A DNA stretch of 6,257 nt from Desulfocapsaceae bacterium (GCA_029934775.1 JAOZLO010000175.1:1-6257); one strand, 5' to 3'. Positions 1-6,257 are shown, numbered from the stretch's first letter. Numbers and translations are program-made. Notes: a model not told the origin generated them from the letters alone.

Positions 1-61
1 GGACTATTCAGATCGGAGTTTGCATTTACCTGTCAAAGTTATTCTGTCCCAGGTATGTAAA

Positions 62-159
62 AAAAAGATAAAGCCAAACCTGTCGTAAGACAGGGACGGA
101 AAGCCACGGATCCCAGGAGGCTCGGATAGTCTTCTGGAAGATAGCCGGGCTGCCTTTTT
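62..159 (+). promoter_or_regulatory. Cyclic di-GMP-I (GEMM-I) riboswitch aptamer
   Basis: Leader RNA element that should bind cyclic di-GMP. Every helix of the family can be drawn. P1 pairs AAAAAG (62-67) with CUUUUU (154-159). P2 pairs 79-84 with 89-94 in six Watson-Crick pairs, closed by a GUAA (GNRA) tetraloop at 85-88. The lower P3 pairs 104-105 and 107-109 with 145-149 around a bulged A106. The upper P3 pairs 113-120 with 130-137. The hallmark blocks CAAACC (75-80), GGGACGGAAAGCC (93-105) and GATAGCCGGG (140-149) are present. By alignment to the Vibrio Vc2 aptamer, G73 is the ligand-contacting G20, A100 is the intercalating A47 and C153 is C92. G at position 20 favours c-di-GMP over the cGAMP-preferring A20 class. 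The usual G21-C46 pair is replaced by C74-G99, a compensated swap. Identification is from sequence and structure; ligand response is inferred. Confidence 0.93.
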
Positions 160-180
160 AAAAGGTGGTCCGGTTTTTTT
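145..180 (+). terminator. Riboswitch-controlled intrinsic terminator
   Basis: A hairpin pairs 145-156 with 162-173 around a short UUAAA loop (157-161) and is followed by seven U (174-180). Its 5' arm, 145-158, includes the aptamer's P3 closing strand (145-149), the ligand-pairing C153 and the P1 3' strand (154-159). The folded aptamer and the terminator therefore cannot coexist, so ligand binding should give read-through. The middle of the stem is weakened by G149-U169, U151-G167 and G152-U166 wobbles, as expected for a metastable switch rather than a constitutive stop. The expression platform ends about 52 nt before the first gene's ATG. Confidence 0.88.
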
Positions 181-232
181 ATTGCTGCGGCAAGAGTCAC
201 TGAAACTTGGAAAAATTATCACGAGGATTTTT

Positions 233-3200
233 ATGGCAACCAGAAAACTGACAATCAATCCCGAACAGTATGATGCTGTCCTGTTTGATCTGGATGGTGT
301 GGTTACCAGAACAGCAGATACCCATGCGACTACATGGAAAAACCTTTTTGATGAATATTTGAAGAAGAGGGGTGGTACCGGATCTTATCTGCCTTTTGAC
401 ATTAAGGATGACTACATAAAATATGTGGACGGGAAACCACGCTACAGGGGAGTTCAGGACTTTCTTGTCTCCCGTTCCATTGATATTTCCTATGGTTCTG
501 TCGAGGATGCGCCTGATGAGGAAACCATATGCGGACTGGGCAATAGAAAAAACCAGCTGTTCTCCGATTTACTGAAAAAGGAGGGCGTAAAGGTCTATGA
601 ATCCACCGTTGATCTCATAAGACAATTAAGGAAGAACGGGTTCAGAACAGCCATTGTCAGTTCAAGTAAAAACTGTCTTCCGGTTCTCAAAGCTGCAAAT
701 ATTGAAGCTCTGTTTGATACCAGGGTGGATGGTGTGGTTTCAGAGGGCCTTGGGCTTACCGGTAAACCTGAGCCGGATATTTTTATTGAAGCTGCCCGTG
801 TGCTGGGTGCCGATGTAACCAGGTGTCTGGTAGTGGAGGATGCACTTTCTGGTGTTGAGGCTGGAGCAAAAGGCGGTTTTGGACTTGTTATTGGTGTTAA
901 CCGCGGTGATCAGGCTAAACAGCTCAAACAGAGAGGAGCCGACCTGGTAGTAGGCGATCTTTCCGAAATCGGGGTCGGTGTGCTGTTGGAAAACCTTCCC
1001 CATGCACTGCAGTCATTTGGCCGAATTATGGGGCAGATAGGCGGCAAAGAGATAGTCATATTTCTGGATTATGACAGCATTCTCTCCCATATTGCATCTT
1101 TTTCTGAAAATGATTCGTTTTACCGGGATCTAAAAAAAATACTTGGTTCTCTGGCAGATCAATTCACAGTTTTTATTGCAAGTCGGAAAAATTCTGAGCA
1201 GGTAAAAAAACAGCTTAAGATTGACAGCATCTATTATACCGACGGTGTTGGCCTCGAAGTTCTGGAAAAACACAATCTTACCAGCCAGAGCATCTGCCCC
1301 ATATTTTTTGGAGATGCTATAATAAATAAAGATGATTTTGAGGCTGTCGCTCAGATAGGGATAGGTATTGCCCTGGGTTCCGGGCTGCAGGCTACAGGGG
1401 CTTCCTTCAGGATAGATTCTCCGGAACAGGTATGGCAATTTTTGCAGAGACTTTCCTCCGGCCTTGATAAAGGGACCAGCTGGGGCCAGATATACCTGGG
1501 ATTTGATCCTGAAGATGAAGGAAGGCGGGAAGCACTGAGCGCTCTTGGAAACGGCTATTTTGTCACCAGGGGGGCAGCACCTGAGGCAGAAGCTGATGAT
1601 GTGCACTATCCTGGCACATATCTTGCGGGAGGGTATAATCGCCTTAAGACAAAAATAGCGGGCAGAATCATCGAGAATGAGGATCTGGTTAATATTCCCA
1701 ACTGGCTCTGTCTCAATTTCCGTGTCCTTGGGGAGGAGTGGTTCCAGTTAAATGATGTAAAGATTCTTTTTTATCGACAATATCTGCATATAAAAAAAGG
1801 GATACTCCACCGCACCATACGCTTCCGGGATAAGCTAAACAGAGAGACAATTCTTCTTCAGCACTCATTTGTCCATGGAAAGCTCATGCACCGGGCTGCA
1901 TTGAGGACTGTTATAACACCGCTGAACTGGGAGGGGAAAATAGAGATCTGTTCTGCCATTGAAGGCAGGGTGACAAACCGGGGAGTCAAGCGTTACCGGG
2001 ACCTGGGCAAGTCACATCTTGATCTTGTTGAGTGCAGACATGTCGATGAAAAAAGCATGGTTTTGAAAATGCGCACCAACAGGTCATGCCTCGATATTGC
2101 AATGGGTGCGAGAACAGAGGTCTCTCTGGATGGTAGATCGGATCTGGTTAAATCCGTTCCAGATGATAAACCGGGCGGGTATGTTGCCAAACGTTTTCTT
2201 GTCAATGTGAGTAAGGGAGAAACGCTCACCGTGGATAAGCTGATCTGTATCTATACTTCCCAGGATACAGGTATTTATGAATGCCTGTCAGAGGCAGAAG
2301 ATACCGCTGTAAATGATCCAGCCGGGTTTGATGATTTACTGGAAACCCATGTTGTAGCCTGGGAACTTTTGTGGCATAAATTCGATGTCAAGGTGGAGCT
2401 GGATAATAAAGGTACTCAGCAATATACCCAGAAAATCATCCGATTGTATATTTTTCATCTGCTGCAGAGTTCGTCCGTACACTCTCTTGATATTGATGTG
2501 GGAATGCCGGCCAGGGGCTGGCACGGCGAAGGGTACAGGGGACATATCTTCTGGGATGAGATGATCATTTTTCCATTTTTAAATTATCGAACCCCCCGAA
2601 TTACAAGAACCCTGCTTATGTACCGTTATCGACGGCTTAAAGAGGCAAAGCGCGCAGCAGCAGATTCAGGCTACAGGGGGGCGATGTATCCATGGCAGAG
2701 TGGCAGCAACGGCAGGGAAGAGACCCAGCAGATGCATCTCAATCCGGAATCGGGGCGCTGGCTTCCTGACAACACCTATCTGCAGCGCCATGTAAACAAT
2801 GCCATCGTCTATAATATCTCACAATATTTTCAAATTACTAACGATTTAGAATTCTTAGCCTTTTACGGAGGAGAAATAACTATTGAGATTGCCCGGTTCT
2901 GGGCAAGCCTTGCAACCTATGATCCTGAACTTGACCGTTATGAAATCCTCGGTGTAATGGGGCCGGATGAATATCATGACGCGTATCCCGAGGCGGATAA
3001 ACCGGGCCTGAACAACAATGGTTATACCAATCTAATGGTCATGTTTGTTATGGATCAGGCGCTTAATATACAGAACGTTATTCCGGAACAGGACTGGGAA
3101 TATTTAAGGAAAAAGCTCTGGATTGAAGAGGGAGAGCTGGATAAATGGAAAAAGATGAGTAGAAGGATGAAAATTGTATTCCATGAAGATGGTATTATCA

Positions 3201-3883
3201 GTCAATTTGAAGGATATGAAGATTTAAAAGAGTTTGACTGGGATGGGTATAAAAACAGGTATGGCAATATTCAGCGTATTGACAGGATTCTTGAAAAAGA
3301 AGGGGACAGCGCCAATAATTATAAACTTTGCAAGCAGCCAGATGTGCTGATGCTTTTTTATCTCTTCAGCGCAGAGACTTTAAAAAAAATGTTCAAACGT
3401 CTTGATTATACAATTGGTAAGGATTTTATTTCAAAAAATATCAACTATTATCTTAATCGAACAACAAACGGATCATCCCTTGCCTTGACCATCCATGCAT
3501 GGATTGAAGCACGGCAGGCAAGAGACCGTTCCTGGGAACTCTTCAGCCAGGCACTTGAGACCGATATGGTCGATTCCCGGACCGGAAGCACCAGAGAAGG
3601 TATCCACCTGGCAGCCATGTCCGGATGTATTGACATTCTGCAGAGAGGATATGCAGGACTGGAGATACGCAGTGATATACTTATCTTGAATCCTCTTCTG
3701 CCAAAATCCATAAACCGCATCAGTTTTCATATCCGATACAGAAAACACTGGCTTGAGCTTGAAATCACTCAGCACGATGTCAAGGTGAGAAGCCTGACCA
3801 GCAAGGCAACACCATTTACTATTATGATTAAAGATGAAATAATCAGGTTATATCCCGGAAATGTTGCTGTGGTGAATATTTAG
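233..3883 (+). CDS. otsB: Three-domain trehalose enzyme: beta-PGM-type HAD / OtsB-like HAD / GH65 (OtsB1-type fusion)
   Basis: 1216 residues, probably cytosolic (no signal peptide or membrane segment). Residues about 13-250 are a beta-phosphoglucomutase-type HAD domain: D19/D21 in FDLDGV, T27, H31, cap R72 and K106, S143 and S145-K146-N147, K178 in GKPEPD, and E202-D203. These match the residues that make beta-PGM a mutase acting on beta-glucose-1-phosphate. Residues about 270-405 resemble trehalose-phosphatase (LDYDS, D279/D281), but the closing motif is GDAIINKDDF (360-369) instead of GDDxTDED, and the cap is missing. Residues 417 to about 1200 are GH65: GEGYRGHIFWDE (765-776), general acid E913 in GPDEYH, a GSSL phosphate-loop motif (1080-1083) and H1125. 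The order matches Mycobacterium tuberculosis OtsB1 (Rv2006, 1327 aa), which is about 110 residues longer. I chose ATG 233 because GAGG (223-226) lies 6 nt upstream; the TTG at 182 would start just after the terminator. First gene after the riboswitch, upstream of otsA. Architecture is certain; the substrate (trehalose or trehalose-6-phosphate) and TPP activity are not. Confidence 0.9.
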   Translation: MATRKLTINPEQYDAVLFDLDGVVTRTADTHATTWKNLFDEYLKKRGGTGSYLPFDIKDDYIKYVDGKPRYRGVQDFLVSRSIDISYGSVEDAPDEETICGLGNRKNQLFSDLLKKEGVKVYESTVDLIRQLRKNGFRTAIVSSSKNCLPVLKAANIEALFDTRVDGVVSEGLGLTGKPEPDIFIEAARVLGADVTRCLVVEDALSGVEAGAKGGFGLVIGVNRGDQAKQLKQRGADLVVGDLSEIGVGVLLENLPHALQSFGRIMGQIGGKEIVIFLDYDSILSHIASFSENDSFYRDLKKILGSLADQFTVFIASRKNSEQVKKQLKIDSIYYTDGVGLEVLEKHNLTSQSICPIFFGDAIINKDDFEAVAQIGIGIALGSGLQATGASFRIDSPEQVWQFLQRLSSGLDKGTSWGQIYLGFDPEDEGRREALSALGNGYFVTRGAAPEAEADDVHYPGTYLAGGYNRLKTKIAGRIIENEDLVNIPNWLCLNFRVLGEEWFQLNDVKILFYRQYLHIKKGILHRTIRFRDKLNRETILLQHSFVHGKLMHRAALRTVITPLNWEGKIEICSAIEGRVTNRGVKRYRDLGKSHLDLVECRHVDEKSMVLKMRTNRSCLDIAMGARTEVSLDGRSDLVKSVPDDKPGGYVAKRFLVNVSKGETLTVDKLICIYTSQDTGIYECLSEAEDTAVNDPAGFDDLLETHVVAWELLWHKFDVKVELDNKGTQQYTQKIIRLYIFHLLQSSSVHSLDIDVGMPARGWHGEGYRGHIFWDEMIIFPFLNYRTPRITRTLLMYRYRRLKEAKRAAADSGYRGAMYPWQSGSNGREETQQMHLNPESGRWLPDNTYLQRHVNNAIVYNISQYFQITNDLEFLAFYGGEITIEIARFWASLATYDPELDRYEILGVMGPDEYHDAYPEADKPGLNNNGYTNLMVMFVMDQALNIQNVIPEQDWEYLRKKLWIEEGELDKWKKMSRRMKIVFHEDGIISQFEGYEDLKEFDWDGYKNRYGNIQRIDRILEKEGDSANNYKLCKQPDVLMLFYLFSAETLKKMFKRLDYTIGKDFISKNINYYLNRTTNGSSLALTIHAWIEARQARDRSWELFSQALETDMVDSRTGSTREGIHLAAMSGCIDILQRGYAGLEIRSDILILNPLLPKSINRISFHIRYRKHWLELEITQHDVKVRSLTSKATPFTIMIKDEIIRLYPGNVAVVNI

Positions 3884-3918
3884 TTCCTGAACAGAAACAG
3901 TACCTTACTGTCAAAGCG

Positions 3919-3974
3919 GTCAGCAGTTAGCTTTTAGCAGTTAACAGCCAACCGTCAGCAACTAACCGTTAACA
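3919..3974. repeat. Eight in-phase degenerate heptanucleotide repeats between otsB-like gene and otsA
   Basis: The gap reads as consecutive 7-mers: gtcagca, gttagct, tttagca, gttaaca, gccaacc, gtcagca, actaacc, gttaaca. The approximate consensus is GTTAGCA. Units 1 and 6 are identical, as are units 4 and 8. There is no open frame with a credible start across it, no T-run and no strong hairpin. It resembles heptanucleotide short tandemly repeated repetitive (STRR) sequences known from cyanobacteria in unit length only. Its function is unknown; it could be a genome-wide dispersed repeat inserted in a tolerant spacer. Confidence 0.7.
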
Positions 3975-3987
3975 TTCTCTATGAGCC

Positions 3988-3995
3988 GGGGAGGG
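3988..3995 (+). promoter_or_regulatory. Shine-Dalgarno site that fixes the otsA start at GTG 4002
   Basis: GGGGAGGG is an almost ideal anti-16S match, with 6-7 nt of A-rich spacer before GTG 4002. The in-frame ATG at 3981 lies upstream of this site and has only repeat-derived sequence, without a Shine-Dalgarno match, before it. If translation started at 3981, the site would lie inside the coding region and have no role. Confidence 0.8.
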
Positions 3996-4001
3996 AAAAA
4001 A

Positions 4002-5453
4002 GTGAATAAAAAAAACCCCAGGGAAGATCATATTGTCATCGTATCCAACAGGCTGCCATTTGTTCTGAAAAAGAGTGAGGGCGGGAATATAGAGGTGGGG
4101 AAGGGGACCGGGGGGCTGGTAACGGCAATGGCGCCGGTACTGAAGAATCGGCACGGCACCTGGGTTGGATGGCCCGGCTATGTACAGGAATCAGATACTG
4201 ATGAGACCATGCTATCGGCAATACAGTCGGCAGCATCCGGGTACAGTGTTAAGCCGGTAATGCTTACCACAGACGAGGTGAAGAATTATTATGAAGGTTT
4301 TTCCAATTCAATTCTATGGCCTCTCTTCCATGATTCCACAGATAAGTGTCTTTTTTTTCCAGAATACTGGAAAAGTTATAAAGAGGTTAATAAAAAGTTT
4401 GCATTAACAGTGTACCGTAATGCCGATGATTTGGATTTTCTCTGGGTGCATGATTATCAACTGATTCTTGTGGGTGGTTATTTGCGGGAAATGGATATAG
4501 GCAACAGGATTGGATTTTTTCTGCATATTCCGTTTCCACCCATTGATACCTTTGCAAGATGCCCATGGCGCTTTGAACTTCTCTCCGCCATGCTGGAATA
4601 CGATGTTCTCGGCTTCCAGACAATTCAAGATAAACGAAATTTTATCGGCTGTCTTGCGAGCATACTTCAACATGCTGGAATTGATGCAAAGGCGGAAGTT
4701 GACGAGGCTGTAAGTGAGCTTCAATTTGATGGCAGAACGGTACGTATCGGAGTTTTTCCCATCAGCATCGATTACCATGAAATTATTCTTGAGGCTGACA
4801 AGAGTCGAGGTTATAAAGGGGCAGAGGAAAAGTGTGGTGATGACAGGAATGTTAACCTGCTGGGTGTCGATCGTCTCGATTATACCAAAGGCATAGTTGA
4901 AAAATTAAAAGCATATCAGCGATTTTTGACTCTCTTTCCAAAATTGCATAAAAAAGTGCATTTTATTCAGCTTGTGGTTCCAAGCCGCGGTGAGATAGCA
5001 GCCTATGTTGAGTTGAAACTTAAGATAGAACAACTTGTGGGAGAGATTAACGGTATATTCGGTACAGCTGACTGGCTCCCTGTCAGGTATATGTTTCGAC
5101 CACTTGACAGTACCGAGCTTATATCGCTGTACCGGGCATCAGAGATTGCTTTTATTGGCTCTTTAAAGGATGGCATGAACCTTGTAGCCAAGGAATACTG
5201 TGCATGCAATATTGATGAAAAGGGTGTGTTAATCCTGAGCGAATTTGCCGGTGCAGCGCAGCAGTTTTATCAAGATGCAATTCTAATAAATCCCCATGAT
5301 ATTGAAGGAACAGCCATGGCAATTTACAGAGCGTTTACCATGCCTTTGGAAGAAAGGAGCCTGCGAATGCGTAATCTGCGGGAAAACGTAAAAAATAGAG
5401 ATGTTTTCTGGTGGCTTGACTCATTTTTTAACGCCGCCATTGTAAAGAGCTGA
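4002..5453 (+). CDS. otsA: Trehalose-6-phosphate synthase (UDP-glucose type, GT20)
   Basis: Cytosolic retaining glycosyltransferase that joins glucose from a nucleotide sugar (normally UDP-glucose) to glucose-6-phosphate, giving trehalose-6-phosphate and UDP. The 483-residue protein spans a whole GT20 domain. Visible motifs in order: VSNRLP with R17, GTGGLV (35-40), WPLFH, HDYQL from H150, HIPFP (175-179), LGFQT, GVDRLDYTKG (288-297, with R291 and K296 equivalent to E. coli R262/K267), VGEINGIFG, DGMNLVAKE (390-398) and LSEFAGAA. Two family positions differ: FPISID where FPIGID is common, and GSLKDGMN where TPLRDGMN is typical. All charged catalytic residues I can place are kept. It lies 118 bp after the fusion gene on the same strand with no convincing terminator between, so co-transcription under the c-di-GMP riboswitch is likely. 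The GTG start follows a strong Shine-Dalgarno site; beginning at ATG 3981 would add seven residues. The product call is firm; the exact nucleotide donor is assumed from the family. Confidence 0.96.
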   Translation: MNKKNPREDHIVIVSNRLPFVLKKSEGGNIEVGKGTGGLVTAMAPVLKNRHGTWVGWPGYVQESDTDETMLSAIQSAASGYSVKPVMLTTDEVKNYYEGFSNSILWPLFHDSTDKCLFFPEYWKSYKEVNKKFALTVYRNADDLDFLWVHDYQLILVGGYLREMDIGNRIGFFLHIPFPPIDTFARCPWRFELLSAMLEYDVLGFQTIQDKRNFIGCLASILQHAGIDAKAEVDEAVSELQFDGRTVRIGVFPISIDYHEIILEADKSRGYKGAEEKCGDDRNVNLLGVDRLDYTKGIVEKLKAYQRFLTLFPKLHKKVHFIQLVVPSRGEIAAYVELKLKIEQLVGEINGIFGTADWLPVRYMFRPLDSTELISLYRASEIAFIGSLKDGMNLVAKEYCACNIDEKGVLILSEFAGAAQQFYQDAILINPHDIEGTAMAIYRAFTMPLEERSLRMRNLRENVKNRDVFWWLDSFFNAAIVKS

Positions 5454-5488
5454 TCCCATTCCTTTCCTGTTTCAGTTCTTGTTGAGAA

Positions 5489-6160
5489 TTACCATAATTC
5501 CCAGGTTCTGGTGGAGATGACGTAAATTCCAAGAAGCAGGTTGCTTGTTGAATGGGCAACGATGCAATTCCAAAGGTCGCGTTTCCAATAAAAAAGGACA
5601 CTGATGAGGCTGAAATATACTGCCGCTGCTATCCATTCGGGATGAGCCAGGGTAAAAAGAAAGGTAACCCAGAGGAATGATTTCAGCGTAAAAACACCAA
5701 GTTTCTGGTCCTGCCAGTCCGGTGAAATAACCCATCTTAACAGAAATCCCCGCCAGAATATTTCCTCGACCACAGGAACCAGAAGAGCAAGACCCATCAA
5801 TCGAATTGTAATAAATGCCCATTGGTTTGCCGTATTGTCGATTGACAAAAACGGATCAAAAGCCTCCCTCTCTGAAGGCTGCAGCCATTCAGGTAATATC
5901 CACATAATGGATTGTTCAAGTTGCAGGCGGCTGATAAAAATCCATAACACGACCCCTGCAATGCCAAAGATAATACCCGGGACTACATTGCGGTGCATTC
6001 TCAGTATATCTAGTCCACGCAGCAGGAAAACAGTTGTCACTCCAACCACAACAACAGAGACAGTGTAGAATAACGGAAAATGGTCAGGAAACTGGCCGGA
6101 GAACTGACTGAAAATGAGATAGAGAGCAAACGGGGCGATAAAAGGGAGCATCTTAATCAT
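5489..6160 (-). CDS. CPBP/CAAX-type intramembrane protease, exosortase-locus type
   Basis: 223-residue inner-membrane protein with about six or seven hydrophobic segments (roughly 5-20, 31-47, 60-77, 115-131, 156-172, 177-192, 198-215). It carries the three CPBP (Abi/CAAX) metalloprotease motifs: EEIFWRG (E132, E133, R137), the H173 motif LFTLAH followed by PEW, and HSTSN (H203, N207). These residues bind metal or take part in catalysis in the Rce1-type family. The EEIFWRGFLLRW block, HPEW and the C-terminal Trp-rich tail recall, from memory, the PEP-CTERM/exosortase-associated CAAX subfamily (TIGR03008), whose length is also similar. ATG 6160 is preceded by AAGGGAAG (6166-6173 on the complement) with 5 nt spacing. 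The start overlaps the stop of an upstream minus-strand gene as ATGA, which suggests translational coupling. It converges on otsA with only 35 bp between stop codons. Membrane protease fold is confident; the subfamily is moderately so, and the substrate is unknown. Confidence 0.85.
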   Translation of the reverse strand: MIKMLPFIAPFALYLIFSQFSGQFPDHFPLFYTVSVVVVGVTTVFLLRGLDILRMHRNVVPGIIFGIAGVVLWIFISRLQLEQSIMWILPEWLQPSEREAFDPFLSIDNTANQWAFITIRLMGLALLVPVVEEIFWRGFLLRWVISPDWQDQKLGVFTLKSFLWVTFLFTLAHPEWIAAAVYFSLISVLFYWKRDLWNCIVAHSTSNLLLGIYVISTRTWELW

Positions 6161-6257
6161 GGTCGCTTCCCTTGACTATGTTCAGCACTTTCGCGAATCG
6201 ACATTGCAATGTTCTCCCTTGTAAGAGGCCATCCACCTCCCCCTATATTCAATCGAA
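6157..6257 (-). CDS. C-terminal end of an unidentified gene, coupled to the CPBP protease
   Basis: The last 32 codons of a frame that enters from the right edge and stays open, stopping at TGA 6159-6157. The stop shares ATGA with the next gene's start, a typical overlap for co-translated genes. The peptide begins RLNIGGGGWPLTRENIA and ends in a basic, polar tail (HSQGKRP). It has no membrane segment. I do not recognise the family. The other two minus-strand frames are less convincing. One has two stops just inside the edge and then runs into the protease start. The other ends at TGA about 30 nt before the ATG. The overlap geometry and plausible amino acid composition favour this frame, but 32 residues is little to go on. 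Confidence 0.55.
   Translation of the reverse strand, partial: RLNIGGGGWPLTRENIAMSIRESAEHSQGKRP

Noticed and set aside
20..59. Possible sigma-70 promoter (TTGCAT at 20, TATTCT at 40 or TATGTA at 54)
   Set aside because: The spacings are wrong or the -35 matches poor; a sigma-54 or FliA reading also fails. A promoter must lie near or upstream of here, but I cannot place it.
182..232. TTG start at 182 extending the fusion protein by 17 residues
   Set aside because: It begins two bases after the terminator U-tract, has no ribosome site of its own, and the ATG at 233 has GAGG at good spacing and starts just before the conserved HAD domain.
1130..1606. Long open frame on the minus strand inside the fusion gene (158 residues)
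   Set aside because: It lies antisense to a conserved HAD/GH65 coding region, and its translation is Cys-rich and Pro-rich without any family motif; a shadow frame.
3897..3911. Perfect 6-bp inverted repeat (ACAGTA-CCT-TACTGT) after the fusion gene
   Set aside because: It is short, has few G-C pairs, has a 3-nt loop and no following T-run, so it is not a credible terminator; chance is likely.
5486..5500. Inverted repeat GAATTA-CCA-TAATTC at the 3' end of the protease gene
   Set aside because: It is AT-rich, overlaps the stop codon, and has no T-run on either strand; too weak to call a terminator.
6172..6232. Minus-strand 16-codon ORF (ATG at 6232) behind a GGGGGAGG-like sequence
   Set aside because: The frame has no recognisable content, ends in Cys before a TGA, and competes with the overlapping frame that shares ATGA with the protease start. 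The G-rich match falls in the GGGG run of that other frame.

Overview
The window (roughly 45% GC by eye) looks like chromosomal DNA from a Gram-negative bacterium. A Desulfobacterota (former Deltaproteobacteria) relative is my best guess. That guess rests on the combination of a cyclic-di-GMP-I riboswitch, an exosortase-locus type CAAX protease and an OtsB1-like trehalose fusion enzyme; it is inference, not proof. I see no mobile element, CRISPR array, rRNA or tRNA.

Layout. Positions 1-60 are upstream DNA in which I cannot place a confident promoter. Positions 62-159 form a well-preserved c-di-GMP-I (GEMM-I) riboswitch aptamer. Its 3' strand is reused as the 5' arm of an intrinsic terminator (145-180). 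The two structures exclude each other, so ligand binding should allow read-through (an ON switch). Next comes a 1216-residue fusion protein (233-3883) made of a beta-phosphoglucomutase-type HAD domain, a shortened and degenerate trehalose-phosphatase-like HAD domain, and a full GH65 glycoside phosphorylase-type module. A 118-bp gap contains eight in-phase degenerate heptanucleotide units (3919-3974). It is followed by otsA, trehalose-6-phosphate synthase (4002-5453), whose real start is a GTG behind a strong Shine-Dalgarno sequence. Facing it on the minus strand is a CPBP/CAAX-type membrane protease (5489-6160) of the kind found in exosortase/PEP-CTERM loci. An unidentified upstream gene (6157-6257, cut by the window edge) overlaps its start codon by ATGA.

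How the parts work together. OtsA makes trehalose-6-phosphate from UDP-glucose and glucose-6-phosphate. The fusion enzyme could turn trehalose (or its 6-phosphate) and phosphate into beta-glucose-1-phosphate through GH65, and then into glucose-6-phosphate through its own beta-PGM domain; GH65 could also run in the synthetic direction. The whole pair appears to sit under one c-di-GMP-responsive leader, which would tie trehalose metabolism to the sessile/biofilm second messenger. The convergent operon looks related to envelope or exopolysaccharide export, but no exosortase gene is visible here.
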